DNA of 64,000 bases from Pleurotus djamor. Lineage: Eukaryota; Basidiomycota; Agaricomycetes; Agaricales; Pleurotaceae. Every line of letters starts with the position of its first letter. Positions within the stretch are counted from its first letter, which is position 1. The position numbers and the translations under genes were made by a program. Shown here piece after piece: positions 34,317-46,876 of the stretch. A model generated the notes under the pieces. It ran no database searches, was not told the DNA's origin, and was given only the letters and a program-made list of their open reading frames with translations. The stretch is taken from the NCBI GenBank assembly GCA_029747585.1, contig JAPEVF010000108.1, forward strand, positions 1 to 64,000, given 5' to 3'.

Positions 34317-36292
34317 ATGATGTCCTTCCGTCCTCCTCAATGCCCCCTTCCCCTTCCTCCCGTCAACGTTCGTGACGCTTTGCCTTCGACGCCTTCGACG
34401 CCATTGACGACCTTGGTGCAGTACTGCACGTCGAGCGCTGAGAGCATCCTTAGTTGGGCCGAACAGGTTCAGCCAGGAACACCAGCACCTCTCACTCCCC
34501 CTTCGGATTCGACCACGACGTCTGCATCTTCGTCGACATCGAGCCTCGCTTCAGCACCGAGTAGTGGTGGAGGAAAGAAGAAGACTCGACGACCATCTGT
34601 GTCTCGGTTACACCTGAACTTGTCAGCTCGTCGTCCGAGCGGAGTCCAACATTCTCAAGCTCGGAGTGGATCAGCGTCGTTTATGAATATAATTGACACG
34701 CCCAGTACGGGACCTGCGCAACCTCAGCCTCAATCTGTACGTCTGCTGCTTTCCTTATAATTTCTTGGCTCTGACGACTATCTTAGGCACGCACACCTAT
34801 GTCTAGCAAATCGTTGAACGCTGGATCTTATGACCTTACGAACCTCGGATACACGTCTGTCTTCGTTCGACTTCCACACCCGCCTGCGACACCTGCACAT
34901 CTCATCAACACCACCTATAATACTACTACACCCGCTAATCCTAATGCCTCTACCTCTAATCTTAATCAACGGGACGACTCTGGAGGTGTCAAGCGCACTC
35001 TGAATCGTATTCGGTCGTTCTCCATCCTCCGACGTGCAGCACAACCTAAAACTCCCCCACCTGTCCCCGCTCTACCTAGCGATACCCCACCCGTACCACC
35101 CATGCCTGCCATTTTCAGCAAATCCTCTTCGTTCAACAAACTCCCGTCGTCTCCGACTGTTGCGGTCCAGAAGAAGAAGGATATGTATCCTGTCACCAAA
35201 GCTAAGAAAGATACTAAGGCTGTTCCCAAGAAGACGAAGACGCCTCTCCCTCCGACACTGGCATCCGAACTCGCTCTGATGCAGTTCTTGGATGGGGGAA
35301 ACATGGATGAAGCCATACAGCGGGTTATGGATGCGCAGGCCAAGGCGTCGCTTCCTGCTGGTCGGACGGAGTCGAAGGAGACTCGTGCCCATGGTGTTGT
35401 TTACCGCGACGAAAACGGTGGGGTATGGATGGACAAGGATGAAGAAATGGAGTACAAGCACCTTCTCGCGACATCCCCCACTATCTCTTCACCGTCTGCA
35501 TCATCGCCTGGACTGTCTACGCCTGGGCATCCCTCCTCTCCATTTCTGATGTGTGCTAGCTGGATCAAGTTTGAGTCTACGTCGCCTACGAAAGAAAATT
35601 CGGTTCCTCTTTCTGGAGTCACGCGGCACCGTCGCGGCGCGTCGTTCTCTCTGACGATGCATGCGGTGAAGCCGGCTGAAGAGGAGGGGTTGCATGGTCA
35701 GTTTGTTCGTCTTCCAGCATTAATCGCTGCTGCTCCCTCTACGGGCGACGCACGCACCAGTCGACGACCCCGTACCCCTGGATCACCATCGAAGTCCAAG
35801 CGATATGGCATGATCTACGAGCGGTCTAGGTCACGCGTATCTGGACGTCCTCGTCGTGGAACCGTTACATCCATCTTACCAGAGTCTTCCCTATCCTCCG
35901 CTTGCACATCTGAGTCATCAGACGATGACCGTCGCTATGCTACCTCCGCTACCTCCGTATCCACCTCTTCAACGAGTGCGAGAAAAGTTCGCCGCCGACC
36001 TGCCCCTCTTGCTCTTGTTCCCCCATCCTCATCATTCGCTGGGAGGGCGAGGAAGGAGTTCCTGGATGAGAGCTTTGCACCTGCCCCTCTACTCGCTGCT
36101 ACACAACCTGCATCCGCTGGGCTTGGGTCTTTCGTTGATGTTGGACTGGCAATTTCCGTTGTGCCTCCCCCTCGTGGCTCTTCTTTACCCGTACCTGGCG
36201 ATGACTTTGCTATGGCCGTTGACAAGCCTGTTGGCGGCATGATGAGGTCGGTCAAGAAGAAGGCGTCGAGGATGGCTCTCTGGCGCAAGTAG
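34317..36292 (+). CDS. Disordered Ser/Pro-rich protein of unknown function
   Basis: Two exons, 34317-34736 and 34787-36292, giving 641 aa with a 50-bp intron. The protein is mostly low-complexity Ser/Pro/Thr. A few more ordered blocks look conserved: YDLTNLGYTSVFVRLPHP, KRTLNRIRSFSILRRA, LASELALMQFLDGGNMDEAI with QRVMD, GVVYRDENGGVWMDKDEEME, and KRYGMIYERSRSRVSGRPRR. There is no signal peptide, membrane segment or enzyme motif. The C-terminus is basic (RSVKKKASRMALWRK). I recognise the layout as a basidiomycete hypothetical protein but no function. Two adjacent ATGs start the frame. Confidence 0.75.
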
Positions 36293-36917
36293 AGGAAGCG
36301 ACCTTGAACACGCGCAAATCTTTCGTTATTCTTCGACTCTTACGTTCCCTGTTTTCCATCTCGTTATTTGAACCATTTAACAATGTGTTTGTACACTACA
36401 ATTCCTGATGTATTCCTTCAACCGCTGTATTCTTGGGTTATCATATGATGTTTGTATCTGTCACCAATGTACTCTGAATGTCCTTCACTATCGAACAATA
36501 CCGCATCGTGTCTTTTCTCAGAAAACGAGAACTCATTTGAGAGCTTGGCTGGAATGTGGGCCCCTGTCTCCTCTCTCATGCTCCCGCGGTTGATCGCCAC
36601 AACGCCGCTCCTCGCTCCGAATTCTCGAACTTTCTGCTTCACGGAAAATCTTCAAGCGATACCATTGATGCCCTCTGCTGCTGCTGAGGTGTATCTTTTA
36701 GACGCAAAGCCCAAAGCTGAAGTCGAACAAGCAAATTCTGGGGTGACGGTGATCTGTTGCCATGCACAAGCAGTGGAGCGATGTCGGTCTCACCCTTGCG
36801 CAAGTGGATACATAATGGAAAATTTCATATGGGGTTCGGGTTTACAAAAAGCTACGAGTTTCTGCCTTGCTTTTTCCACGTCAGTTCTTCCTTTTCTCGA
36901 GCCGGACGGAGTCCACC
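36293..36917. other. Intergenic, about 0.6 kb
   Basis: 3' flank of the unknown gene and promoter of the channel gene. Nothing else is seen. Confidence 0.5.
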
Positions 36918-39900
36918 ATGCGCGAGGATAAACGGCCTGCCGTGGAGCCATTTCACCTGGATGATCATCAAATTCCACCCCCACCATCTCAGCAGCAGCA
37001 GGATCATCATAACTTCTTCTCTCCTTCCGTCGACGACCTAGACGACGTTCATCCCTCTCCTCCTTATCGAAGGGACCCAAGTTCCTCAAATTTACATTTA
37101 CATCTACACCATCATTCACCGCTTTCACCATATACGGACGACGCTGAATCCCCGGCTTACGCTTCTCGCTCGTTCGTGAACGTTGAGATGCCCAGTACTC
37201 ATGTTAACGAGAAGGATGTTGAGTATTTCAGGGAGGACATCCCTGCCGAAGGGGATGTGATAAACAAGACGAGCAACGACAATGGGAACGGGGGGACTGG
37301 TAAACCTTCCGTTCATTATCCTCCGGACTTGCGAGGTCCCGCACCTCTCTATCGGCGTGAAGACTCGACAGATATGTTCGGGAATCTGTCGAGACCAGCG
37401 AGCATCGCGGCTACGGACGATGAGTACGAAGAGGACTACGATTGGAGTGGCGACGAAGACCTTGCTGATGGGCAAGTTAACTACGAGAAGCGTATCGGGA
37501 ATAAACCCAAAGCTAAAGGATGGGGCTTCAAGAGGTGCGTGGTTCCTTCTCCTTCAGTACAAGGCTGACCGTCGGACAGGATTGTCACTTTCCTGTTTTC
37601 GTCGTTAATCGGGTCCACATTCTTGGCTGGCCTTCTGGTTACTCCAGCACTCTTGGTCCACTTCTATTGGTATCTCCCAGAAAGAACTGAACGACGCCAA
37701 TACATCAATCAAAATATCCAAGCATGGCTCTTCTGGGCTGCGGCGAATCTCCTTATATCTTGGTATCTCGCTCTTATCGTCGATATCCTCCCAAGCGTCG
37801 TCACAGCATTCATTTCGGGTGCATGGGGCCATGTTTCCGAATCTGTCAAGTCGAAAGTGGAGATGTATAATTCGGTGAAGAATACGGTTAAACCGCTCTT
37901 ATACGCGGCGAGTTGTTGGGCGAGTTGGATCATCATATTTGAAGGCATATACAAGTTGTATAATGGAGAGGAACCAGAGAATAGTAGGGCTTCGTACACG
38001 AGACGGATATCGCAAGTCGTGGCTTTTGGGTTCTTTTTGGTGTTGCTGGTTTGTATACAAAGGATGCTGTCCCATGCTATCGGTAAGGTCCACTCTCCTT
38101 GTAGTTGCATTGTGATCAGGATATCGACTCACTGTTTCTGTTTCCTTTATGACAGCGTTTTCGTTCCATCGCACCGCGTACCAGGATCGTATCGATGCCG
38201 TGAATACCGCGTTATCGGTCATCGAGACCTTGCGCGATTACCGCCCTAAGCCACCAAACTCGGGATCAGGTCCTCGTTCTGGTGGTCGCACACCCGTCCT
38301 CAACGCCTTGGGTATGGGATCCCTAGGTTTCGGTGCTCTCGGTTTTGGCAAGAAAGGAAACAAAGGCAGGGGTGATAACGGTGATGGCAATCCACCTCTG
38401 GACGAAAAGGACCATTACAAGAGTTTGGATTCTGCTTTGCGACGACATCAAGGCAATCAAGCAGCGAAAGATATAGAGCAGTATGATGGGGATACAGAAG
38501 AATGGGGCGATGGCGATGGAACTATTGTGGGGACGGGCGGGAGGAAGGGGAAATCCAAGCTTGGTCAAGTTCATGCATCTCCTGTTGCCTCGGAACTAGG
38601 ATCAAGACCTGGTACACCGTCTGCATTGAGGAACTCGTATCCCGCGACCGCGACCCCCTCGAGGAGTGGTTCTCAAGCCCAGTTGAATTCATATTTCGCC
38701 GAGAAGGAGAACTCCTCGCCACATAGATATCCTCCGACGCCTCTGGGCATGCCACTGCCCACGCCTGGAAGCGTTGGACTTGGGAACTCTCCGAGGGAGA
38801 GCTTGGATTCCAATCCTCATGTTGGCGTAGGTGCTGTTGTGACGGACGCTGTTGGTGTCGTTGGCGGTGCCGTTGAGAAGACGGCGAAGGTCCTCAAGTC
38901 GGCTGTTTTGCACGATGCGAGAAACATCACGGGGAAGGACGATAAAGAGGGAGAAGAGTCGTTAGTTTGGGGTGTTGCGAATTCGAAGGAAGCAAAGGTC
39001 AGCTAACCCTGCGGTTTTATACGATAAATTGCTGATTTGACCCTGCTGTGCAGCGCCTCGCCCGTGCTATATATCTCCGGTTCAAAGATCGCAGACGGAA
39101 TTACCTCCTTCCAGAAGATTTCTATCCGGCTTTCGACACGCCTGCGAGTGCTCAAGCTGCATTCCACGTCTTCGACAAAGATAACAATGGTGATATCTCT
39201 CGCGCCGAGATCAAAAGCACCTTGATTAAAGTGTACAAAGAACGTCGCTTCCTCAGTCGTTCCATGCGTGATGTCGGCGAGGCATTAAAGACGCTTGATC
39301 AGATACTGTTGCTTTTCGCGATGGTGATCTTGTTCTTCATTAGCTTGAGTGTGTTTGGTGTGGACACGGGAGATTCGTTGACGAGTTTGTATACGCTTGG
39401 GATTGCGGCGAGTTTTGTGTTTAAGAATGCGGCCAGCGAGGCGTTCGATGCGATTATGTTTTTGTTTGTGACACAGTGAGTGGTGGGNTTTTTTTCTTCA
39501 GCGTGCGTCGTGCTGATTTGTCTCAAAGCCCGTATGACACAGGCGATCGGGTGTTTATTGGGACAGAGAATTTGGTTGTCAAGAAGATGGGGTTGTTCGC
39601 GGTGAGTCGATTTCCATCGNTTTTTTCTGCCGCCGTTCTCATTGTAGCAACAGACTGTCTTCACCCGATCCGACGGTACAGAGACGTACTTCTTTAACAG
39701 TCAATTGTTTTCCCAATTTATTACGAATGTTCGGCGAAGTGCTGTGCGTTTGGCGAACCTCCTCTCCGATACATCTACTGACGTTATGTGAATGAACAGA
39801 AAATGTTCGAGAATTTGACCATGCAAGTTGCGTGGAATACACCGCTCGTGAAGCTCGATGCCCTAGAGAAGAGTATGAACGAGTGGCTTCAGACAGAGGA

Positions 39901-40455
39901 GAATCGATGGTACGAGCCGAGTACGAGTGTTGTTCTCCAGCATATCCAGTTCCAGAGGTATCTGGAGATTACGATTGGTATAGGCCACAACGGGTGGGCA
40001 TCTTTCTTTGTATCTTTATTGTATCCTTATTGATTTGTTTCTTCATCAGGACATGGCAAGATTGGGGGTTGAGAAACGCTAGGAAGACGGCGTTCCATGC
40101 GGCCGTACAATATTTCTGCCGGCAACTTGGGATCCAGTGCTGCGCCTCGCCCATCCCGATCGTTTACGCTGACCCCCACACGGGAGCATGGAGACAAGCT
40201 CCTACCAGTACGGATGACGCGCCCCGCCATGACGACGATGATGGCGCTAGCAGGCGGGATGATTCCGTCTTTGAAGAAAGAAGAGGGTACGATGAGGGTC
40301 TCGGGGAACGACTGCCATCGAGGAGCCGTAGTAGTGCTGGGGAGGAAAAGATGGGGCCGGTTCTTGGGTTCTTGCCACCAGAGTCGACGAGGTCGAGCCA
40401 TCTCAGGGCGAGGAAGAGCAAAGGCAAGAAGGCAATGATGAGAGGTGATTTTTAA
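36918..40455 (+). CDS. EF-hand mechanosensitive (MscS-type) ion channel
   Basis: Eight exons: 36918-37534, 37580-38082, 38156-38997, 39054-39475, 39529-39601, 39654-39743, 39800-39993 and 40050-40455, giving 1048 aa. A long acidic disordered N-terminus is followed by four membrane helices (among them FLFSSLIGSTFLAGLLVTPA, QAWLFWAAANLLISWYLALI, ISQVVAFGFFLVLLVCI). After a linker, a canonical EF-hand appears (DKDNNGDISRAE). Then comes the MscS pore region (ILLLFAMVILFFISLSVFG, ASFVFKNAASEAFDAIMFLF) and beta domain (HPYDTGDRVFIGTENLVV, TRSDGTETYFFNSQLF). Family: S. pombe Msy1/Msy2 in ER membranes, which protect against hypo-osmotic calcium swelling. The 240-residue linker between TM4 and the EF-hand is unusually long and low-complexity. 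The tail is basic. Confidence 0.92.
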
Positions 40456-40755
40456 ACGGACTCATTTTTATCGCTTTGCTTTCTGGAAGCTGAGCTTCAT
40501 TCTTTTATTGTTTGCTTTTCTAACTCGTTATATTTTGACGACCATCATAGGTGATATAAAGTGCAATTTCCCGTTTCATTCTGCTAGCATACTCGTTCTT
40601 TTCGCTACCTATCTGACCCATACCTGTGCACACATACAATACATAGATGACATCCAGGAAGCATCGTCCTGTGTTCCTCACTTGAGGCGTTTGACACCCC
40701 TAATGGGCGTTTCCCAAACAAGTTGTCCCATGAACCGCCCCAGCCATTGTGCACC
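40456..40755. other. Intergenic, 0.3 kb
   Basis: Spacer between the channel gene and the nucleoporin-like gene. Nothing is recognised. Confidence 0.5.
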
Positions 40756-41738
40756 ATGTCTAGCACCAGTAACACGCGCTTCGTGTACGAGAACGTTCCT
40801 TGGAACCATGAAGCCATAAACGCGAGCTTTGAGGTGAGTTGCGTACTACGTATTCAACGCGTGTTTCTAGCGCAAAAAGCCAACGACATCTGACATCTAC
40901 ATGATGATGGTCCTAGGAGGTTCGCATTCAAGATTACTTGAAAGCATACAAATCCACCGGCCGACCACCAGCACCATGTCCACCTCTTCCAGCCGACGAT
41001 TCTGCGCGCATCGCGATGGGGTTGCCACCATTATTCAAACCTCTGATAGTTGATGAAAGTGCAAGCACTTCCCAAGTTCCTGTAGGACCGACAGTCGGGG
41101 CAGAGGAACCACCACATCCTCATGTTTGGCAGGAGCAGAGTACGGATCAAGAAAAGTTTCAATCCTTGTCGGCGCAAACGAATTACGCCAAGTGGTCTTT
41201 TGAGGTAAAGTCTACATCATTGGTTGTTGCTATTACGCTACTTGTTGATTCGCGTTGGGGGGTGGTCTGTTCTACATCTCGGTTCGTCATCCAGGAACTC
41301 AGAGTTCAGGCTATTCTGAAAGGATCGGGACGTCTGTATATCCCCCCAGCTGGATCCGTTCAAGCCGCCACAGGTCCTAGCACCAATATGCTCCCGACTT
41401 CTGACCCAAGAGAACAAATGATGAATATCTCAGCGCGCCCTGGATATGAGCAGCACAGTCAGGAAGAACACCGAGTCGCGTATGCTCTTTGGAAGAGGGA
41501 AATGACGTCTGAGGAGATTTTCCGAATGCAGGCCGGTGCCACAGTCCCTCAGAATATCCAAGCACCACCAATGCCTGCATTTGCCTCGTCCGGAATGCTG
41601 GGAAGCGGAGCAGGTGGAAGCAATACTAGTGGTCCTTGGTTGGGACAAAGCCGCAGTCTACCTCTCCCTCAAACCACACCAGTGGGTGGAGTTGGTAACG
41701 GCTCGTTGTTTGGTCCATCACCCCAACGTCGTTGGTGA
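40756..41738 (+). CDS. Short nucleoporin-like protein with three SFEELR-type repeats
   Basis: Three exons: 40756-40833, 40917-41204 and 41295-41738, giving 269 aa. The last intron (90 bp) is in frame. A motif recurs three times: WNHEAINASFEEVRIQDY, TNYAKWSFEELRVQAIL and RPGYEQHSQEEHRVAYALW. The intron in repeats 1 and 2 falls at the same place, right after the SFE codons, which argues for internal duplication. Similar SFEELRxxDY motifs occur beside FG repeats in fungal nucleoporins of the Nup98/Nup42 kind. Here FG content is low (one LFG near the C-terminus, plus Gly/Ser-rich tail), so assignment to the nuclear pore is tentative. No catalytic or membrane features are seen. Confidence 0.55.
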
Positions 41739-41973
41739 TTTGTTGTCGTGCACTTGCTTTTTGTGTATTTGTTGCGTTGTGTGTATCTTACTCTACTGCT
41801 GACATCCAAATGTAAAATGTGTTATTGCTTGCTGCATCTGGGAAGGTTTCCCACTGACAGGGCATCCGCGAAGATTCCAATTAGAGGTACGAAAGCGTCA
41901 TTGCGGGAAGCCACCTGATAATCAACAGATTGGTTGGGCATTGGATGGCCAAATCAAAGATACAGATATATGA

Positions 41974-44130
41974 CTACAACGAATTGTTGGCTAGCCAGCG
42001 CTGAACCATAGCTAGCGACTCTTGGGGTTTGTCATGAGGGACCTGGATGGAACAAGAGGTTAGCCCATTATCCAATTATGAGGGTGCATGACGCTACCAT
42101 ATGGCCTGCACCGCGGATCGTGGCGAAGGTGAGCAACCCCGAGCTCTTAGTTTCGCCAGCTTTATGTCCATTCACGGTCCAGTCTGAGAACTGCGCGGTT
42201 CTGTACGCATCGCCGCCGCTCCACTCGAGTTTCTCCAACCAGAGCTTGTTCGCGACCCAGTTACATTGCCAATCATATGTGCCTGCGTATATGAGAATTC
42301 TGATATTGCGCTCGAGGAGAGCAGCGACGTAGAATTGTGTTGGAGAGCGCCATTTATCCATGTTAGAAGCAAACCCAGAACCAACGTCGTGTGAGCATGA
42401 AGAAAAGTTGCTAGTCGTCTCGACACCTAAGAGTTTACGAGTCGTTTCGAGATTCAGGTAGTCCGTGATGACAGTGTTTTCGAGGTAGCAAAGATCTCCA
42501 ATGCAAGGCTACACCATCGTTGAAGGTCAGAGATGGTATTAAGTGTGCGTGGGATAGCAGCATACCTTTGAGATATCGTAGACGTTTCGACCTACATCAG
42601 GCCTAATTGCTGGAGATGAAGATCTCGGTCAGGGGAATCACTCACCACTCGCCCACATGGCCGTTGAGAGTGACCCATCACAAAAGGAAATGGCGGCCTG
42701 ACAGTCAAGGAAATCGAAGCTTTCTATGCAACTTTGCTGCATTCGCTTCTGGCAGCGGGGAAGCTGAGGAGGGGAACGGTCGATGGGACTTATATACGGG
42801 AGATAAACGGGGTGGACATACTGCTGCTTTCATCCTTACACAATCTTGGATAGACTGGAAAGGAACGTTCAGCGAAGCGATGCTACATTCGACTTCGAAA
42901 CGTCCTTCATAGAGCCTGAGGTAGTAGTGAGCATCGGCGCCATAACTTTCAGAAGCGAAAGGATAACTGACGTCGATATATCTGTGATGCCATTGCCAAT
43001 GAGTACAGACTTCAGGTTGATTGTAGGCTGCCCAGCTGCTGCTGCAATCGTATTTTGATCGACAATTTCGCTTGCAAACACAGGAAGGTAACGACCCTGA
43101 GAGCGAGGTGCTCGATAACGCTACGTTAAAATAACACAAAAATTGGCTTACTCCGTAAGATTCACCGGAAAGGTGGAGTGGTCTCCCTTGGAACTGTTTG
43201 AAAGTTTCGAAGAAGATGGTGATGAATGCGTGGACATTCTTGGCTGCATCCTCAGTGGTTTCGACGGTCTCGCCGAAATCAGCATAGGAAAAACCTACAC
43301 CAACCCTTCAGTTGATGGGAAAGTCAATGAGGGATCAGAAAGCATAAATTAAGCCCAAACTGACGGTTGATCGAGGAAGAATATGTTCGCAACTTCATTC
43401 CACGAGTAAGGGTTAAATATCGTGCCGTTGGAGGATCGATTTTCCATGTCAATACTGCATGGGCCTAGAAAGTGGGAGTGCTTCAATCCTTATCAATCGC
43501 TACGGATACGAAGCTTCTTACCTAGCTCCATCAATAATCCCATGGCAGACGAACATCCAGGACCTAGACAAGCGGGCATTCGCGATCTCTCATTCTCGAA
43601 TATGGGTAGTGTCCTTACCTCCGTTTATCCACATAACCACATCGTCTGCAGCACGCCCTCAGAGCTCAGTCCTGTATCCCTTAGGCTAGAAAGTGTGCCT
43701 ACCATTGTCGGGATCTCTTCGACTTTCGAAGAAGTAAAAGAATAGGTGCTTGGCTCCTTCGTCGACGTCCAGATACCCTGTAAATGTACTTTCCGGAGGC
43801 GTGGATTCAGATGCTTATCTTCTCGCAAGGTCCAACGGAAGTCACTCACTTGACAGTGGGGTCACAGAAGTTCGTCTTCTTTACGCGAACGCGGTGGCCT
43901 GGATATCGGGGGTGCGACAGAATCGTAAAGTCCGTAGTCGAGGTGACGACATGACTTAGATGGTGAGATTCAGGTGAGTCGCTCGTTCCCACATGAAGTC
44001 CATAAGACGTTGTAGCTGGGTGTTGTACGACCAACTCTGGGCTTGGAATCCGCGCTGAGCTCCCGTCGCGTCCAAACGCAGAGGCAGCTAATGCAACGGG
44101 TAAAGCAAGCTTAAGAAATGTGTACCACAT
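41974..44130 (-). CDS. Serine carboxypeptidase (S10, carboxypeptidase Y-like)
   Basis: Twelve exons: 44130-43850, 43788-43703, 43645-43619, 43563-43522, 43464-43365, 43305-43152, 43096-42972, 42915-42822, 42763-42646, 42609-42566, 42508-42098 and 42042-41974, giving 516 aa. A signal peptide (MWYTFLKLALPVALAASAFG) is present. S10 motifs in order: FCDPTVNTFTGYLDVDEGAK, WINGGPGCSS, FFLDQPVGVGFSYAD, the nucleophile site SGESYGGRYLP, IGNGITD, the Asp site YAGTYDWQCNWV and the His site RGAGHMVPHDKP. All triad residues are present. Family role: vacuolar or secreted C-terminal exopeptidase acting at acid pH. One exon is only 27 bp. The gene is head-to-head with NOP58, 198 bp between the ATGs. Confidence 0.95.
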
Positions 44131-44328
44131 CGCTCAGATGTGTGAGTCTGTGACAAACAGTTGATGAGCACTCTCGAAATAACATGGTGGTGAGAGGGAG
44201 AGCATAAATCGGGCAGTTTACTCTCACGATCCAAACACCAAGAATCCACCACCAAATTTTTGCGCTAGTCGATCATCAAAACACCTATCCGCGTCTTTCT
44301 CTTCATCTCCCCGACGTCAGGGCACAAG
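44131..44328. promoter_or_regulatory. Shared divergent promoter, carboxypeptidase / NOP58
   Basis: Only 198 bp separate the two start codons, so both promoters and 5' UTRs must lie here. A GACGTCA half-palindrome occurs at about 44313. Confidence 0.5.
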
Positions 44329-46451
44329 ATGCTGGTTCTATACGAAACGGCGATGGGCTACTGCCTATTCAAAGTTACCAACACCTCAAAAATCGAGAGC
44401 GACGATTTGTACAAAGAGTTCCAAAGCCCCGAATCGGCCAGTAAATTGTACGATGAGCGTGCAATTGGTTGCTCTTTCTGTCCAAATTGACTTTGATGTA
44501 ACATAGGCTGAAACTGAAGGCTTTGCATCGATTTACATCAACAGCTACGGCCGTTGAAGATATAACGGCGCTGCAGAAGGGAAAATTGGGAAAGGGATTG
44601 AAGCAATTCCTTACGGACGAGGTTGTTGGGAAGGGGAAGGGGAAAGAGTCATTAATTGTTGTTGACACACATCTCGGTATGCATATCTACTTTTTGACGA
44701 TCGCACAGCTACTCAATTACGTTTGGCGTGGTAGCCCATTCAATATCCAAAAAGCTTAGTATCGATGTACAAGCACTCACTGAAAATTCCGGTGCCGATC
44801 TCTGGAGGGGTATAAGAAGTCAGATTGCGGCTCTGCTTGACGGGCTTGACCCCAAAGACTTGGCTACCATGAGCTTGGGATTGTCGCATTCACTTTCGAG
44901 GTATGTCACTGAGATGCATCCTGTACTCGTAGCTGACGTCTCCATTCAGGTTTAAACTTAAATTTTCACCGGACAAGGTCGACACGATGATTGTTCAAGC
45001 TATCGCACTCCTCGACGACCTGGACAAAGAAATCAACATCTACTCCATGCGTGTCAAGGTAGGACGTGCTCTGAGGTCTCTCCTTGTATAAAATTCAAAG
45101 TGGTTTTCGACAGGAATGGTATGGCTGGCATTTCCCTGAACTGGCCAAAATCCTCTCCGACAACCTTGCATACGCCAAAGTCGTCCGTCATATGGGCTTC
45201 CGTACGAATGCTGCCACCACTGATTTCTCGACAATACTACCGGAAGACCTAGAGGCTGTTCTCAAAGCCGCCGCCGAAATATCCATGGGTACCGAAATCT
45301 CCGACTCTGATATAACACATATTTTTGCACTTTGCGACCAAGTCATTTCAATAACGGCCTATCGAACTCAACTGGCGGAATACCTCCGCAATCGCATGAA
45401 CGCCATAGCACCTAATCTTACCGCACTCGTTGGTGACCTCGTCGGTGCACGGCTAATAAGTCACGCTGGAAGTCTGCTCAGTCTCGCCAAACAACCTGCT
45501 AGTACTGTGCAAATCCTCGGTGCTGAGAAGGCGCTATTCCGCGCACTGAAAACGAAACATGATACACCGAAATACGGTCTGATATACCACGTGAGTCGAA
45601 ACTTGGCTTTGACTCTCGTAACGAGTTAATGTTGTCTCCCTAGGCATCTCTTGTCGGTCAAGCACCACCTAAACTAAAAGGAAAAGTCAGTAAATACTCT
45701 CTACTGGGCCCTCAGCGGTTGGATTGATGTCTCCTCCATAGATGGCCCGTATGGTTGCAACAAAGGCCGCCCTTTCTATCCGTGTTGATGCTCTTACGGA
45801 TGCTGATGGCAAGTCGGAGCCTTCAGCCCCGTCAATAGGGTTGGAGAACCGTGCCAAGCTCGAGTCGCGGCTGCGCAGTTTGGAACATGGCAACGACCTT
45901 GCCGGTGTACGGAGGTTTGCCGATGGTGGCAAGAAGCAACCACGATTCGAAATGAAGGGCGAGACGAAGACCTACAACACCGCTGCGGATGCCGTCGATC
46001 TCTTGCCGACACAACGAGACCCGATGGAGACCGCCGTGAAGATCGCTTTGGATGTCAAAGAGGAGAAGAAGCGAGCGAAGGAGGAGAGGAGGGCAAAGAG
46101 AAAGACTGAGAAAGCTAAAGCTGAAGAGGACGTGAAAGAGGAGGAAGTATCGGACGACGGCGACGATTCTGGCATGGATGTCGACGGTGAGGAGAGTAAG
46201 CAAAGCAAGAAGGAGAAGAAGCGCAAACGGAGAGAAAGCGGGCCAGCTGATGCTGAGCCAGAGACCGAGGTCAAGGTTAGTCCGAACGCGATTCTTCCCC
46301 ATACCGTCCATTCTGACATGTACCTGCGTAGGTCGAGACGGAGGAGGAGCGCAAGGCGAAAAAGAAGGCCAAGAAGGAGGCCAAAGAAAAAGCCAAAGCT
46401 GAGGCTGGCGGTGACTCGCCGAAGAAAAAGAAAAAGAAGTCAGAGGCCTAG
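44329..46451 (+). CDS. nop58: Box C/D snoRNP core protein NOP58
   Basis: Eight exons: 44329-44447, 44507-44676, 44735-44900, 44950-45058, 45114-45590, 45644-45685, 45742-46275 and 46332-46451, giving 578 aa. The start [16 protein letters not shown] is the typical NOP5 N-terminus. Core landmarks: [33 protein letters not shown], the Nop domain [20 protein letters not shown] with [11 protein letters not shown], and [20 protein letters not shown] with MARMVA after the splice. The C-terminus is the usual Lys/Glu-rich tail (KKE/D repeats). The protein forms the scaffold for 2'-O-methylation snoRNPs in the nucleolus with fibrillarin, Nop56 and Snu13. The length is normal for Nop58 and longer than archaeal Nop5. 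Confidence 0.95.
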
Positions 46452-46876
46452 TGTGTTTTCTCCTTCAATATCTATCCTGGCGGCGCAACCATCTGTATAA
46501 TGGATCTAATACGGTACCTCTACGATTCCTTCGGGCTAGCCAAGGTGTTCAGGTTATCAGACTTCTATTTTGTTGTCCAACTAGACCGTCCTATCTCGAT
46601 TCAATTGAGTGTGTATGTACATCCGTATTCGCGTCCTTGAACGCAGCTTGATAGTCCGCCGTTTCGGTGGAAGGCTGTCGGCGGAATACATCAGTTTTGT
46701 GCTTTGTGGTTGCACTTGGTTTCTTCGATGAGGGTCGCAAAGATCAGGGTGCCCTAACGCGTGACCGACGCGCTTCGTGACGTGACCCCTGTGAATTCTT
46801 GTGGTACGATGTCGGGGTTCCCTTCGATTGATTTTCACGCGTCTCCCAAACCCCGTCATCCTCACCGACTATCGAC
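46452..46876. other. Intergenic, 0.4 kb
   Basis: NOP58 3' flank and ERG27 promoter. Nothing else is seen. Confidence 0.5.
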
